Source of the DNA: Tetragonia tetragonoides | Taxonomy: Eukaryota > Streptophyta > Magnoliopsida > Caryophyllales > Aizoaceae | Length of the DNA: 64,000 bases | NCBI GenBank assembly: GCA_038025085.1 | Contig: CM076148.1 | Span: 374,501 to 438,500, forward strand | Reading direction: 5' to 3' | Shown here: positions 33,840 to 44,938 of the stretch, piece after piece | Layout of the letters: each line of letters starts with the position of its first letter | Numbering within the stretch: the stretch's first letter is position 1 | Program-made: the position numbers and the translations under genes | The notes under the pieces: generated by a model | Told to the model about the DNA's origin: nothing | Databases searched by the model: none | The model's input: only the letters and a program-made list of their open reading frames with translations

Positions 33840-36449
33840 GAGGTCACTATTTTCGGCTAAGTGGCCGAAAATAAGGCACAAAATTCAGATTTTATTTTCG
33901 AAAATTATTTTCCTAAATATTTGGTAAGTGGAGGAAATTAAGGAGATTTTTTAGGAAGGAAGCAGTTTAGTAAAGAAGGAGTAGATTTGGGGGTTCATAA
34001 ATATACTCAACTTCCTCACATAACTGATTCTTTTACCAAACAAAAAAAAAAAAGAAAAAAAAAGAAACGTCTCTCTCTCTCCCCCTACACACGGCCGAAC
34101 CCCAAAGCAAAAAGAAGGAGAAAAGTTCATCACTTTTCACACTCCATCTTGCTCAGTTTTAATCCCTTGAATCTTCAAGTAAGTATTCTAAATTGATTTC
34201 CTTTGAATTATTAAACGTTTTCGATTCAATTCAAGTATGTTTTCATGAACCCTAGTTTTGGTATGATAAACCCTAATTTAGTATTATCTAGGGTTTGTTA
34301 GATTCTATTTAATTTGCATGATAGACTCATGATTAGGGTTTGAGTTGTGGTTTTTACTAAATTGAATCAAGTTTGAATGAAAAAGGTTAGATCTTTACAA
34401 TTTAATTAAATCTGAAAATTTATATATTTTAGATTTAATTAGATTAGGGTTTTGTTAAATTGATTAACAAAAAAAAAAACAAAATATTAGGGCCACACGG
34501 CCGAGCCTGCACGACGCACGGCCCATCCGTGCGCCGCCAGGCGCCTGCCGGCGGGCCCACCATCGGGTCTGCTGGTGGTGGGGCCCGCTGGTGGTGGTGA
34601 TGTTGGTGTTGGTTTTTGGTGTTGACTTGCTTTGACTAGTTGACTTGTTTAGGGTTTTGGAAAGTTTCCTATTTTGTTTATGCAAATTCGTTTTTGGAAA
34701 CTTTGAGCATGCATGAGTAACTAAAAATTCCAGCAACTTAATTAATTAAATTAAGGGTACTAAATCATCTTTAAAGTTTAATAAAGTGGTTTAGAAGTCA
34801 AGGTATTGACTATTGTTACATTGTGGATTTGTTAGGACCCGTTGACCGCGCTTGAACGTAAGGAGCTTACGTTTATTGTTTGTGTGATTGCCTATTGTGA
34901 AAAGTAATTCATGTCTCTATGAATTATGTAACTTCTTTGTCATAATTCATATTGGTTGGGATTTGTATTCATTGTCTAGTATTGAATTAGGAGTGCGAAT
35001 TCATATTTGGACTTGTGAATATTTGAGAAGGAATAATTGATGTTTATTCCTTGTGATGATTTGTATAGAATTATATGATAGTGAATGCATGTATAATGTT
35101 GAAAATTCACTTGTGTAGCAATGTCTACTTGTTTAATATTCATGTGAGGAGATGCATGTTTATTTGGTTTATTGAACGAAAGATTATGTTAATAATTGTT
35201 CAATTGGATATAGCTCGAAAATGCTATTTTTGTATCATGTTAGTAAGCATGTGGATTCATGTTAGAAGCATGTTACTTCAATAAGTTAATATGAACTTTG
35301 ACTATTGATTAGGTGGTTTTGAATTAAGGCCTAGATGCCCCTTTCATGTAAAATGTCATCGGAAATTGTAACCATATTGGGGTTACTTGAGTGCCAAGAT
35401 TATGTTATGTGATCACCATATTAAATTGAATTGAGAGTTAAGACTTCTTTGTGTGAGAGATCCACCAAAGGATGCGAATGGGAATTTGTCATTGGTATGT
35501 TGAGTGGTTCCATTGGTTATGGCCTCAATGTATTTAGTTAAAGCTTGTATCCATATACGATGATTGGGCAAGTGAAGTTTTGTGGATGAAACTGTTCTTC
35601 TTGTAAACCTAAGGGTTGAGAGAGGGTATGCATACTTAGGAACATCTAGAAGTACTTCGGGAGTCACCTATACTCCGGGACGGTTGATCCCTCTTTTGCC
35701 ACTGTGCACGGGACTAAGATCCTATTGAATCGACTGCGGTTGGTTTGACAATTCTTGCGATTCTCTTCTCTCTAATGAACTTGGCTAATGGATAATAATA
35801 AATACTGAGATTTATTATTTGGTGATTATTGTGTCTTTATTTTTAAAGCATGTTGTCTTTATTCTTAAAGCATGATTAGTTTATTTGATTAAGCATGGGA
35901 ACTTAATATTGGAGATTGAGATGGATGATGTGGTTATGAATTACTCAGCATCGCTGATTAGTTGTTTTTTCTTTTTACTTGTGTTTGTTGTCCATTTCTC
36001 TTCAATGGTGGGCCTATGATGAACCTATATGGAATTTGTCTATATGGGGGAGTAGATTGACAGGATATTAGCTCCAGGAGTATAGCTAGAGAGGAGGCGT
36101 ACGAAGAAGATAGTATATCTTCTAAAGACATTTACTTATTGTTTAGTTTGGAACATTGGTATTATTGGGATTTTATTATTGTAACGAGATTAATTCTCTT
36201 GCATGAGAATTAATAAGCTTAATACTTTTATTTCATTTGGATTAATTGTTTTAAGTTAGTTGGTAGCTAGTTAATATTTAATTATCTAGTATGTTGAGTT
36301 AAGGTTTCTAACACTTGTTTTTCTTTTTAGTCTTGTATTTGATTTGAACATTAAATACGGCGGTAACGCTTCGGATTTTCAGAGTTTTTCCGCTACAACT
36401 CGTGATTTTAAATAGTTTTAAATTGGACAAAAATTCGGGGTGTTACAGA
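33840..36449. mobile_element. Probable LTR remnant (solo LTR-like), left boundary uncertain
   Basis: The right end reads ttcggggtgttaca; its reverse complement TGTAACACCCCGAA is a common start for plant Ty3-type LTRs. Inside are a TATA-like ataaatatac near 34000, a CT-rich leader, a splice-like caag|taag near 34178, and a local GC-rich block (34490-34600) unlike its surroundings. No gag or pol frame is found, so it would be a solo or nonautonomous LTR. I could not find the left end or a target duplication. An untranslated noncoding locus is an alternative. Confidence 0.4.
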
Positions 36450-36660
36450 TATTTCCCTAATTCGGTAAGCGCACCTATTATTGATTCTCATTGATTCACT
36501 AATAAGGTACTGCCACTGATTATGTGAGTAGGGATATGTTGTTTCACTGATTTTCATTGATTCGGGAATGTCCCGCCACTACTTTCCGCTGATATGGATA
36601 AGGTTATGCACTGATTGCGTAAGTTAAGGTCCAATAAGTGAAAGAACACACCCTTAGTAC
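36450..36660 (-). repeat. Small nonautonomous element related to 26831-26965
   Basis: The reverse complement begins ctaagggtgtgttctttc and contains several tcaatgaaaatcagtg and aatcagtg blocks. It is weakly tandem, noncoding, and directly adjacent to the LTR-like terminus at 36449. Confidence 0.45.
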
Positions 36661-37779
36661 GTAACGCATGCATTAGGCTATGTTTGGGTAAACTTACAAG
36701 TTGTAGGTTTAGGAATTTAATTTTTAATGCGGGTGAGAATAATAGTATCTATTCATCTTGCTTGTTTAAGTTATGTTTGCTAATTAGGTCAAATAATAGT
36801 TAGAGACATAATGTAATTAGTCCTCTTTGTTAAGATTGGGGGGTTGGAATTCCTTTGGAATGAAGTCACCTGAGTGAATGAAGTAAAAGAAGTAGGTGAC
36901 ATGTATGGGTGGTGGTCTGGAACAAAACAATGCATGACAAGGACAAAGGAAAGTGAGAAGGTAAGAATGGAAACCCCTACGTGAGTTGCATTGTTTTTAT
37001 TAATATTAGAATTTAGAATAGAATAAGTGGTAGAGTATTTATAATGTACAGTATGTTGTTTCGGGGAATGGAAGGGAAGGTGGGGTCAACTTGTGAATAA
37101 TCGCGTACCAAATCCCCCATGTCCTTTCGTTTTGATTTACAAAATTGCCACTACTTACTTCTTCAGTTCTTCCTTCACTCGTTTTCTAGTTTCACCCCTT
37201 GACCACGAAACCGTGTCCGATGACGATGGAGCCAGCAACCGGAATTATCAATTCAGTGTACATACATACCTACGTACTACATTGATCCTTCCTTATTTTT
37301 ATATGTATTGATACAGTATTATTAGTATATTACCATTCCAATTTTGTGTACAATTCATCTTATATGTTTACGACATTATGACATTTCTAATTAGACGAAC
37401 AAGTTTACTGTATTTTCTTAATTTTCATCGTCACTATGTAATATCCAGTTTAGTTATGTAAATTTATGTTGATCTTACTATCAAGTAAATGTATTCACAT
37501 TCTTTTTGGCTACGATGAGTGAAAAGCAATAGCTACTTACGTACAGAGTTCTTACTCCTATATATTGGAAACAAATTTCCTATGTACAATCTCCTTCAAA
37601 AGCTAACAAACAAGAGTTTTTAATTGTATCAAACAAAAGAGTATGTAGTTCTTCCAATTCTTGCTCCTTCGATGCAACCTCTTTGGATAAATTGTTTGGG
37701 ACCTGATTAGATTTTCTGGATTGATGTTCCTTGAACAGTCTACATTGATGGGTAATGTTGATTTAATTCAGTTCATATT
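36661..37779. other. Intergenic, left flank of the copia element
   Basis: AT-rich sequence with no recognised gene. The open frame at 37093-37311 lacks recognisable features. Confidence 0.4.
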
Positions 37780-37784
37780 ATTAG

Positions 37785-38580
37785 TGTTGGAGTATCCCTC
37801 CTACATGGAGGAAGAGCCCAATTAATTTGGGTTATATTTGCTTACCATATGGGTTATCCATATGATGTTTAAGTGAAGGGCAATTTCGTATATTCACTCA
37901 CAAGTGGCTTCCCTTATAAGCCAAAAGGTTAGAAGGGCTGAGTGCAAGAGAGAGAAAGCCTAGACACTCAAAAAATTCAGGAGAAAAGTCTAGAAGAGAA
38001 GAGGAGAGAGAGAAGAGGAGCCACCCACGAATTTTGGTGCTGGCAGCCCAGAAATCCGCCCCGATCGACGACCAAACGAACTCCGATCGTCGCGAGATTT
38101 TAGCACGTTGTTCCTAACATCCCCCTCTTCAAATCCAACGGTCAGAATTTCATTTGGAGCTCTCTAACTCAGTTTTCTAAATTCAGCTCTTATTTTATAC
38201 GAAATTGTATTTCCACTCTTTTGGGTGATGATTTGGGAGACTTGTTGTGCCAAGGTTGATCCTTGATGATTGTGAATACCTCTAGTTGATCTAGGGAAGA
38301 ACTATTGTTGTACCCACTTGTTAATTTGTTGATTAGTGGAGGTTTTGGCACCGTTTGTTAACGGTCCCGTGGTTTTTTCCCCACATCGGGGTTTCCACGT
38401 AAATCTTTGCGTCTCCTTGTTTATTTACTGTTTTTGGGCTGATTTATAGTTCCATTTGCTGCTGTCATTTTGGTTCAATATTGTTTGGTTGCTTGAATTG
38501 GTTATTGCTCATCTTTGCATCACAACCGGGGAAAAAGTCTTTGTTGCTTCCGCTTGTGTATTTGTGTGCTTTCCCCAACA
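37785..38580 (+). repeat. 5' LTR of the copia element
   Basis: 796 bp, starting TGTTGGAGTATCCC and ending TTTCCCCAACA. A TATA-like TATAAG lies at 37915-37920, a plausible U3 promoter. Confidence 0.95.
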
Positions 38581-38583
38581 TAG

Positions 38584-38595
38584 TGGTATCAGAGC
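38584..38595 (+). other. Primer-binding site (initiator Met tRNA)
   Basis: TGGTATCAGAGC, three bases after the 5' LTR, complements the 3' end of plant initiator methionine tRNA. Confidence 0.93.
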
Positions 38596-38622
38596 TTTGG
38601 TTAGAGTCATTGTGAATTTGTT

Positions 38623-41600
38623 GTGTTGTTAAAGATGGATGAAAAATCTGGTGTGCACGGAATGATTAGTTTGAATTCTGGAAATTACTCCGTGTGGAAA
38701 ACTAAAATGGAGGATATCCTTTATGTGAAGGATTTGTATGAACCAATTTTAAATGCAACCATACCAACTGGTGTTGTTGAAAGTGAGTGGAAAATATTGA
38801 ACCGTAAAGCCGTTGGAACAATTAGACAATTTGTTGATATGAGTGTCCTCCAACATATTGCCAATGACACGAATGCTTATACTCTTTGGAAGAAACTTGA
38901 GACCATGTATGAAAGGAAGAATGCCTTGAGTAAAGCGTCATTGATTAGAAAACTTGTGAAACTGGAATATAAAGATGGTGATAGCATAGTAGTTCACTTG
39001 AATGAATTTCAAAGTTTGATTAACAAGTTGTCTGCAATGAAGATGAATTTAGATGATGAGCTGCAGGCATTGCTACTACTTTGCTCATTGCCAGAAAGCT
39101 GGGACACTCTATTTGTATCACTTAGCAACTCCGCACCAGAGGGCACGCTGACAATGGAAATTGTCAAAGCTAGTTTGTTGAATGAAGAAACTAGAAGGAA
39201 GGAAATGAGTTCCTCCACACAACCAGAGGCTAATGTGACACAAGAATCAAGCAGGGGAAGAAGTAAGACTCGATATCCCCAGCATAGAGACAAGTCCAGG
39301 GGGAGATCAAAATCAAAGGGTAAGATCATTTGCCACTATTGTGATAAGCCAGGCCACATTCAAAAACATTGCAGGAAAATGAAGAGAGACAAGTCCAGAG
39401 AAAGGAAAGAAAAGGGTGAGACATTCGGGCAACAACAAGAAGAGAAAGATAACAACACCACTGCAATTGCAACAAGTGATGAATTATTTTTTATTGGTGA
39501 CCATTGCCTAAATCTAGATAGTGATGATTGTACTTGGGTGATTGACACGGGTGCTTCGTTTCATCTAACCTCGCACCAAGATTACTTCTCATCTTACACC
39601 AGCGGTGACTTTGGCTATGTAAAGATGGGGAATGATGGCTCATCCAAGATTGTAGGCATGGGTACAGTGTGTTTGGAGACATCCACAGGTTGCAGTTTGG
39701 TGTTGAGAGATGTCCGACATGTTCCAGACATTCGGCTGAATTTGATATCTCCTGGGTTGCTCGATGATGCTGGTTACTCCAGCAACTTTGGTGGTGGAAA
39801 GTGCAAGCTTATCAAAGGAAGTTTGATTGTGGCTCGTGGGAGCAAGCAGAGATCCTTGTATGTGATGCAAGCTAAGTTGTGCAAAGGAGAAGTACACGCA
39901 GTTGATGATTCCTCCAGCGAGTTATGGCACAAGAGACTTGGTCACATGAGTGAAAGAGGTATGCAAATGCTTGCTAAGAAGCAACTCCTTCCTGATGTTC
40001 AAGGTATGTCCTTGAAACCCTGTGTTGATTGTTTAGCTGGAAAACAACATAGGGCAGCATTTCATACTCGTCCCCCATCTAGAAGAAAACATGCATTAGA
40101 TCTTGTTCACACTGATGTATGTTCTATGGATACTAAGTCACATAGCGGTGCACTTTATTTTGTTACTTTTATTGATGATTATTCTAGAAAACTGTGGGCT
40201 TTTGTGTTGAAAACCAAAGACCAGGTACTACAGTTTTTCAAGCAGTTCCAGGCCAGAGTTGAGAGAGAAACAGGCCGGAAGCTCAAGTGTGTTAGAGCTG
40301 ACAATGGTGGAGAGTACAGGGGTCCATTTGAAGAGTATTGCAAAGTACAGGGCATCAGGCTTGAGAAGACAGTTCCCAAGACACCTCAGCTGAATGGACT
40401 TGCAGAGAGAATGAACAGAACAATTGAAGAAAGAATTCGATGTATGCTCTCTCATGCGAAGCTGCCTAGGATTTTTTGGGCCGAGGCAATGTTTACAGCA
40501 GTGTACCTCATCAACCGGTCACCTTCAGTTCCTCTTAATGGAGATGTTCCGCAGAGAGTATGGACTGGTAAAGAGGTATCATTCAGCCACCTGAGAGTCT
40601 TTGGGTGCCTTGCATATGTTCATATTCCCAGAGATGAGAGGTCCAAGCTTGATAGCAAGACAAAGCCATGCATCTTCCTAGGGTACTCAGAGGATGAGTT
40701 TGGGTACAGATTGTGGAATCCAGTTAGCAGGAAAGTGATTAGAAGCAGAGATGTAGTGTTCTTTGAAGACAAAACCTTTGCAGATTGTGAGAAGAAGAAA
40801 CAACCAGAGCCTTCTCCTAGTGACAGCGCCAACTCAGATCCAATATTTCCTGAAGTAACTCCTAGAGTTCAAGGGGGAGAACAACAGGAAGATGGCAATG
40901 ATGATCATAACAGTGATGATGGTGATGATGTTCAGCCACCACCAGATCATACACATGAAGAAGAACCCCATGTACAACCAGAACCACAGTTGAGAAGATC
41001 CACCAGAGAGAGACAGCCTACCTCTAAATATCCAGCAGATGAGTATGTGTTGATGACCGACGGGGGAGAACCTGAAAGCTACGAGGAGGCTATGTCACAT
41101 GAGCACTGCAAGGAGTGGTATAATGCCATGCAAGATGAGATGAAATCCTTGCATGAGAACCACACATATGACTTAGTGGAGTTGCCTAAGGGCAAGAGAG
41201 CACTCAAGAACAAATGGGTGTACAGACTGAAAACTGGAGAAGATGGTTCACCACCTAGGTACAAGGCACGTTTGGTGGTGAAAGGCTCAGGTCAAAAGAA
41301 AGGCATAGACTTTGAAGAGATTTTCTCTCCAGTTGTAAAGATGTCTTCTGTTAGAGTTGTTCTTGGCTTAGCTGCTAGCATGGATTTGGAGTTGGAACAA
41401 CTTGATGTGAAGACTGCTTTCCTCCATGGTGACTTAGAGGAGGAAATCTACATGGAGCAACCAGAAGGTTTCCAAGAGAAGGGAAGTGAGAAGCTTGTAT
41501 GCCGTTTGAAAAAGAGTTTATATGGCTTGAAACAAGCACCTCGACAATGGTACAAGAAGTTTGAGTCTTTCATGAAAGACCACAGTTTCCACAAGACACA

Positions 41601-42633
41601 TGCAGATTCATGTGTGTTTGTGAAGCATTACGCCGGAGGTGATTTTCTCATTCTCTTACTTTATGTGGATGACATGTTGATTGTTGGACAGGATAAGGAG
41701 AAGATTGCCAACCTGAAAAGTGCCTTGAGCAAGTCCTTTGCAATGAAGGACCTTGGCCCTGCAAAGCAAATTTTGGGCATGCGTATCTCTCGTGATAGGA
41801 AGAACAAGAAGATATGGCTATCACAAGAGAGTTACATCCAGAAGCTGCTAGAGAGGTTCAAGATGGACAAAGCTAAACCCGTGAGCTCGCCACTTGCAGG
41901 TCACATGAAGCTAAGCTCCAGCCAGTGTCCTACAAGTGAGAATGACAAGAAAGAGATGATGACGGTGCCTTATGCATCCGCCGTGGGGAGTTTGATGTAT
42001 GCCATGGTATGCACTAGGCCAGACATTGCACATGCCATTGGGGTTGTTAGCAGGTTCATGTCTAATCCTGGTAAGGAGCATTGGGCAGCAGTAAAGTGGA
42101 TCATGCGGTATCTCAGAGGTACTTCTAGAGTGTGTTTATGCTTTGGTCCCGGACAACCTGTGTTAGATGGCTACACAGATGCTGATTTGTCGGGTGATAT
42201 TGATGCTAGTAAGTCTACCTCCGGATACTTGATGACAATTGCAGGGGGAGCTGTTTCATGGCAATCAAAATTGCAAAAGTGTGTTGCTCTGTCTACCACA
42301 GAATCTGAGTATATGGCAGCGGTTGAAGCTGGCAAGGAGTTTATTTGGATGAGAGATTTTCTAGAGGAGTTGGGTTTGAAACAAGACAAGTACCCTCTTT
42401 ATTGTGATAGTCAAAGTGCCATCCACCTTGCCAAGAATGCAGCCTACCATTCCCGAACCAAACACATACGGAGGAGGTATCATTGGATTCGAGAAGCGGT
42501 AGAAGACAAGTCATTTGAGCTTGTGAAGATTCACACCGATCTCAACGGATCGGACATGTTGACGAAGGCCTTGCCTAAGGAGAAACTTCTTGTTTGTAGA
42601 AAGATTGCGGGCTTGGTCGAGCCCCCCATGTAG
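38623..42633 (+). CDS. Copia gag-pol polyprotein, intact
   Basis: One uninterrupted frame of 1,336 residues encoding everything a copia element needs to copy itself through RNA. Gag occupies about residues 1-230. The zinc knuckle CHYCDKPGHIQKHC is near 237. The aspartic protease active site WVIDTGASFHLT is near 305. A pre-integrase segment (LWHKRLGHMSERGM) follows. The integrase has its Asp in HTDVCS near 497, Asp in RADNGGEY near 561 and Glu in NGLAERMNR near 597. The reverse transcriptase has LLLYVDDMLIVG near 1012, and RNase H has YTDADLSGD near 1184 and STTESEYM near 1225. The first ATG is at 38623; a second, four codons on (MDEKSG), may be the real start. All catalytic residues are present, so it could be autonomous. 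Confidence 0.95.
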   Translation: MLLKMDEKSGVHGMISLNSGNYSVWKTKMEDILYVKDLYEPILNATIPTGVVESEWKILNRKAVGTIRQFVDMSVLQHIANDTNAYTLWKKLETMYERKNALSKASLIRKLVKLEYKDGDSIVVHLNEFQSLINKLSAMKMNLDDELQALLLLCSLPESWDTLFVSLSNSAPEGTLTMEIVKASLLNEETRRKEMSSSTQPEANVTQESSRGRSKTRYPQHRDKSRGRSKSKGKIICHYCDKPGHIQKHCRKMKRDKSRERKEKGETFGQQQEEKDNNTTAIATSDELFFIGDHCLNLDSDDCTWVIDTGASFHLTSHQDYFSSYTSGDFGYVKMGNDGSSKIVGMGTVCLETSTGCSLVLRDVRHVPDIRLNLISPGLLDDAGYSSNFGGGKCKLIKGSLIVARGSKQRSLYVMQAKLCKGEVHAVDDSSSELWHKRLGHMSERGMQMLAKKQLLPDVQGMSLKPCVDCLAGKQHRAAFHTRPPSRRKHALDLVHTDVCSMDTKSHSGALYFVTFIDDYSRKLWAFVLKTKDQVLQFFKQFQARVERETGRKLKCVRADNGGEYRGPFEEYCKVQGIRLEKTVPKTPQLNGLAERMNRTIEERIRCMLSHAKLPRIFWAEAMFTAVYLINRSPSVPLNGDVPQRVWTGKEVSFSHLRVFGCLAYVHIPRDERSKLDSKTKPCIFLGYSEDEFGYRLWNPVSRKVIRSRDVVFFEDKTFADCEKKKQPEPSPSDSANSDPIFPEVTPRVQGGEQQEDGNDDHNSDDGDDVQPPPDHTHEEEPHVQPEPQLRRSTRERQPTSKYPADEYVLMTDGGEPESYEEAMSHEHCKEWYNAMQDEMKSLHENHTYDLVELPKGKRALKNKWVYRLKTGEDGSPPRYKARLVVKGSGQKKGIDFEEIFSPVVKMSSVRVVLGLAASMDLELEQLDVKTAFLHGDLEEEIYMEQPEGFQEKGSEKLVCRLKKSLYGLKQAPRQWYKKFESFMKDHSFHKTHADSCVFVKHYAGGDFLILLLYVDDMLIVGQDKEKIANLKSALSKSFAMKDLGPAKQILGMRISRDRKNKKIWLSQESYIQKLLERFKMDKAKPVSSPLAGHMKLSSSQCPTSENDKKEMMTVPYASAVGSLMYAMVCTRPDIAHAIGVVSRFMSNPGKEHWAAVKWIMRYLRGTSRVCLCFGPGQPVLDGYTDADLSGDIDASKSTSGYLMTIAGGAVSWQSKLQKCVALSTTESEYMAAVEAGKEFIWMRDFLEELGLKQDKYPLYCDSQSAIHLAKNAAYHSRTKHIRRRYHWIREAVEDKSFELVKIHTDLNGSDMLTKALPKEKLLVCRKIAGLVEPPM

Positions 42634-42649
42634 GAGTGAGGGGGAGATT
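42634..42649 (+). other. Polypurine tract
   Basis: The purine-rich gagtgagggggagatt directly precedes the 3' LTR and follows the polyprotein stop codon, the normal site for plus-strand priming. Confidence 0.88.
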
Positions 42650-43445
42650 TGTTGGAGTATCCCTCCTACATGGAGGAAGAGCCCAATTAATTTGGGTTAT
42701 ATTTGCTTACCATATGGGTTATCCATATGATGTTTAAGTGAAGGGCAATTTCGTATATTCACTCACAAGTGGCTTCCCTTATAAGCCAAAAGGTTAGAAG
42801 GGCTGAGTGCAAGAGAGAGAAAGCCTAGACACTCAAAAAATTCAGGAGAAAAGTCTAGAAGAGAAGAGGAGAGAGAGAAGAGGAGCCACCCACGAATTTT
42901 GGTGCTGGCAGCCCAGAAATCCGCCCCGATCGACGACCAAACGAACTCCGATCGTCGCGAGATTTTAGCACGTTGTTCCTAACATCCCCCTCTTCAAATC
43001 CAACGGTCAGAATTTCATTTGGAGCTCTCTAACTCAGTTTTCTAAATTCAGCTCTTATTTTATACGAAATTGTATTTCCACTCTTTTGGGTGATGATTTG
43101 GGAGACTTGTTGTGCCAAGGTTGATCCTTGATGATTGTGAATACCTCTAGTTGATCTAGGGAAGAACTATTGTTGTACCCACTTGTTAATTTGTTGATTA
43201 GTGGAGGTTTTGGCACCGTTTGTTAACGGTCCCGTGGTTTTTTCCCCACATCGGGGTTTCCACGTAAATCTTTGCGTCTCCTTGTTTATTTACTGTTTTT
43301 GGGCTGATTTATAGTTCCATTTGCTGCTGTCATTTTGGTTCAATATTGTTTGGTTGCTTGAATTGGTTATTGCTCATCTTTGCATCACAACCGGGGAAAA
43401 AGTCTTTGTTGCTTCCGCTTGTGTATTTGTGTGCTTTCCCCAACA
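42650..43445 (+). repeat. 3' LTR of the copia element
   Basis: 796 bp, equal in length to the 5' LTR and identical to it as far as I can read. Confidence 0.95.
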
Positions 43446-43450
43446 TTTAG

Positions 43451-44243
43451 TATTAGTTTTGATCGTGTCCGTTTAAAACCAATAAATGTTAAGAGTTTTC
43501 CCTATGTATGAAGCCAAAACTAATTTGCGAAGTCAAAATACTGAGAGAGTGAGAGTGAGCCAGTGAGGCAAAAATTTTGGGCCGTAGAGTGGTGGAGACA
43601 ATAAGGACAAAGGCAAAAACGAAATATAGAAACAATTTATGCTTTGTTTTGGTTGCTAAGAATGGATTTGCATTGCATATATTGATAGATGAATATGAGA
43701 CCCACCGATCAACGATACGAATTTTATGTCCCACTTTATATATTACAATTATATCATCACATTTTAGTCGTCTATAAATTTATCATGCATCCTGATTTAA
43801 TAATAATCTAATGTGTAAAATGCATAAGCGAGTAATAGGATATGACATAAAAAGTGAAACAGAGAATCTTATTGACCTATCCGATCCTGTTCTCTTCAAC
43901 GGAACGGAGCGGAAAAGAAAATGTAAAACAAAATAAAGTACAAGATACGAAAAGAAACCACATTGAATATAGCATAAAAACGACGAAAAGAGTAGGGGCT
44001 CACTGTTACTACCAGCCACAACCACACAAACAAGTAAGCGAAGTCTAGAAGGGTGGTGGGTGGGTGGTTCTGTAAATGTGAAGGAATGCAAGGGTATAAT
44101 TTATAAAGATACCAAGACTGGTCGTTGGTGGTGGGGGGATAAATATATAAAAATTAGGGAGAATATTATTAAAGTCGTAGTTGATTCAAGTTACAAGTTA
44201 CAAATTACAAAGTCTTTCTTTTTTTTTTTTTCTCATTTTTCCT
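43451..44243. other. Intergenic between the copia element and the GRAS gene
   Basis: No gene recognised. The right part is the GRAS promoter region, with a T-rich tract just before the TATA box. Confidence 0.4.
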
Positions 44244-44250
44244 TATAAAA
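44244..44250 (+). promoter_or_regulatory. TATA box of the GRAS gene
   Basis: TATAAAA in ccttataaaagatag. A start about 30 bp downstream would give a noncoding first exon ending at the donor aaag|gtatga (44398/44399). Confidence 0.6.
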
Positions 44251-44398
44251 GATAGACGAGCTTCAAGTTACAAAGTTTTTTTGTTTCAAAAGAGTCGTCA
44301 ATTGCTGCGGTTTACTCGCCATTTTCCCTCTCAATAAGCAATAACATCTTCAATTAGCACCTGGGCTCTGAGTCTCCTTTATTCACTCAAATAGAAAG

Positions 44399-44895
44399 GT
44401 ATGACCACTCTTAACTCCTCTTGCTTGCTTAAATTTGGTGAATATCTTATCAAAATCTTTATTTCTTCTTCTCATCAATTCCGTGTTCACTTTCTTTATA
44501 GCTATAATAAATCTTAGTCATTTTTAGAAAGACTTGAAAGGATTGTTTGTTCTTTGTTTTCTTTAAGAGAAGAAACTTGATGACAAAAGTGTCAAGTGAA
44601 AAGTCTCCATTTTTATCGGTGATCAATTGGCTTGTTGCATTTACTTACTTTTCAGTTTTGATTTTCTATACCATTCTTGAACTTTGGTTGCTTTCTTTAG
44701 TGGGATTCTGATTTCTTGTTCTGGTATTCTTCTATCACAATTCTGAATGTGCCCATAAGAAGAAGATTTGATTTTTTTTATGGTGAAACAAAGTGTTGAA
44801 CTTCAAATGGAATTTGTCTGAGTGATTTGAGATTGAATCGGCTTTTCTAGATATGGGTAATCTTCTAATAAATCAAAGCTAGATTTAGGTTAGAT

Positions 44896-44938
<43 letters not shown>

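Larger units (their letters stand above)
37785..43445 (+). mobile_element. Complete Ty1/copia LTR retrotransposon (Tork/Tnt1-like)
   Basis: An element of 5,661 bp with 796-bp LTRs (TGTTGG...CCAACA), a primer-binding site next to the left LTR, one long gag-pol frame, and a polypurine tract next to the right LTR. By eye the two LTRs show no differences, so insertion looks very recent. The flanking 5-mers are attag (37780-37784) and tttag (43446-43450), a target duplication with one mismatch. The domain order protease-integrase-RT-RNase H defines copia. YVDDMLIVG and the overall wording resemble the Tork lineage. Confidence 0.95.

Noticed and set aside
39009..42389. Antisense open frames in the copia element
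   Set aside because: All are shadows of the intact gag-pol frame.
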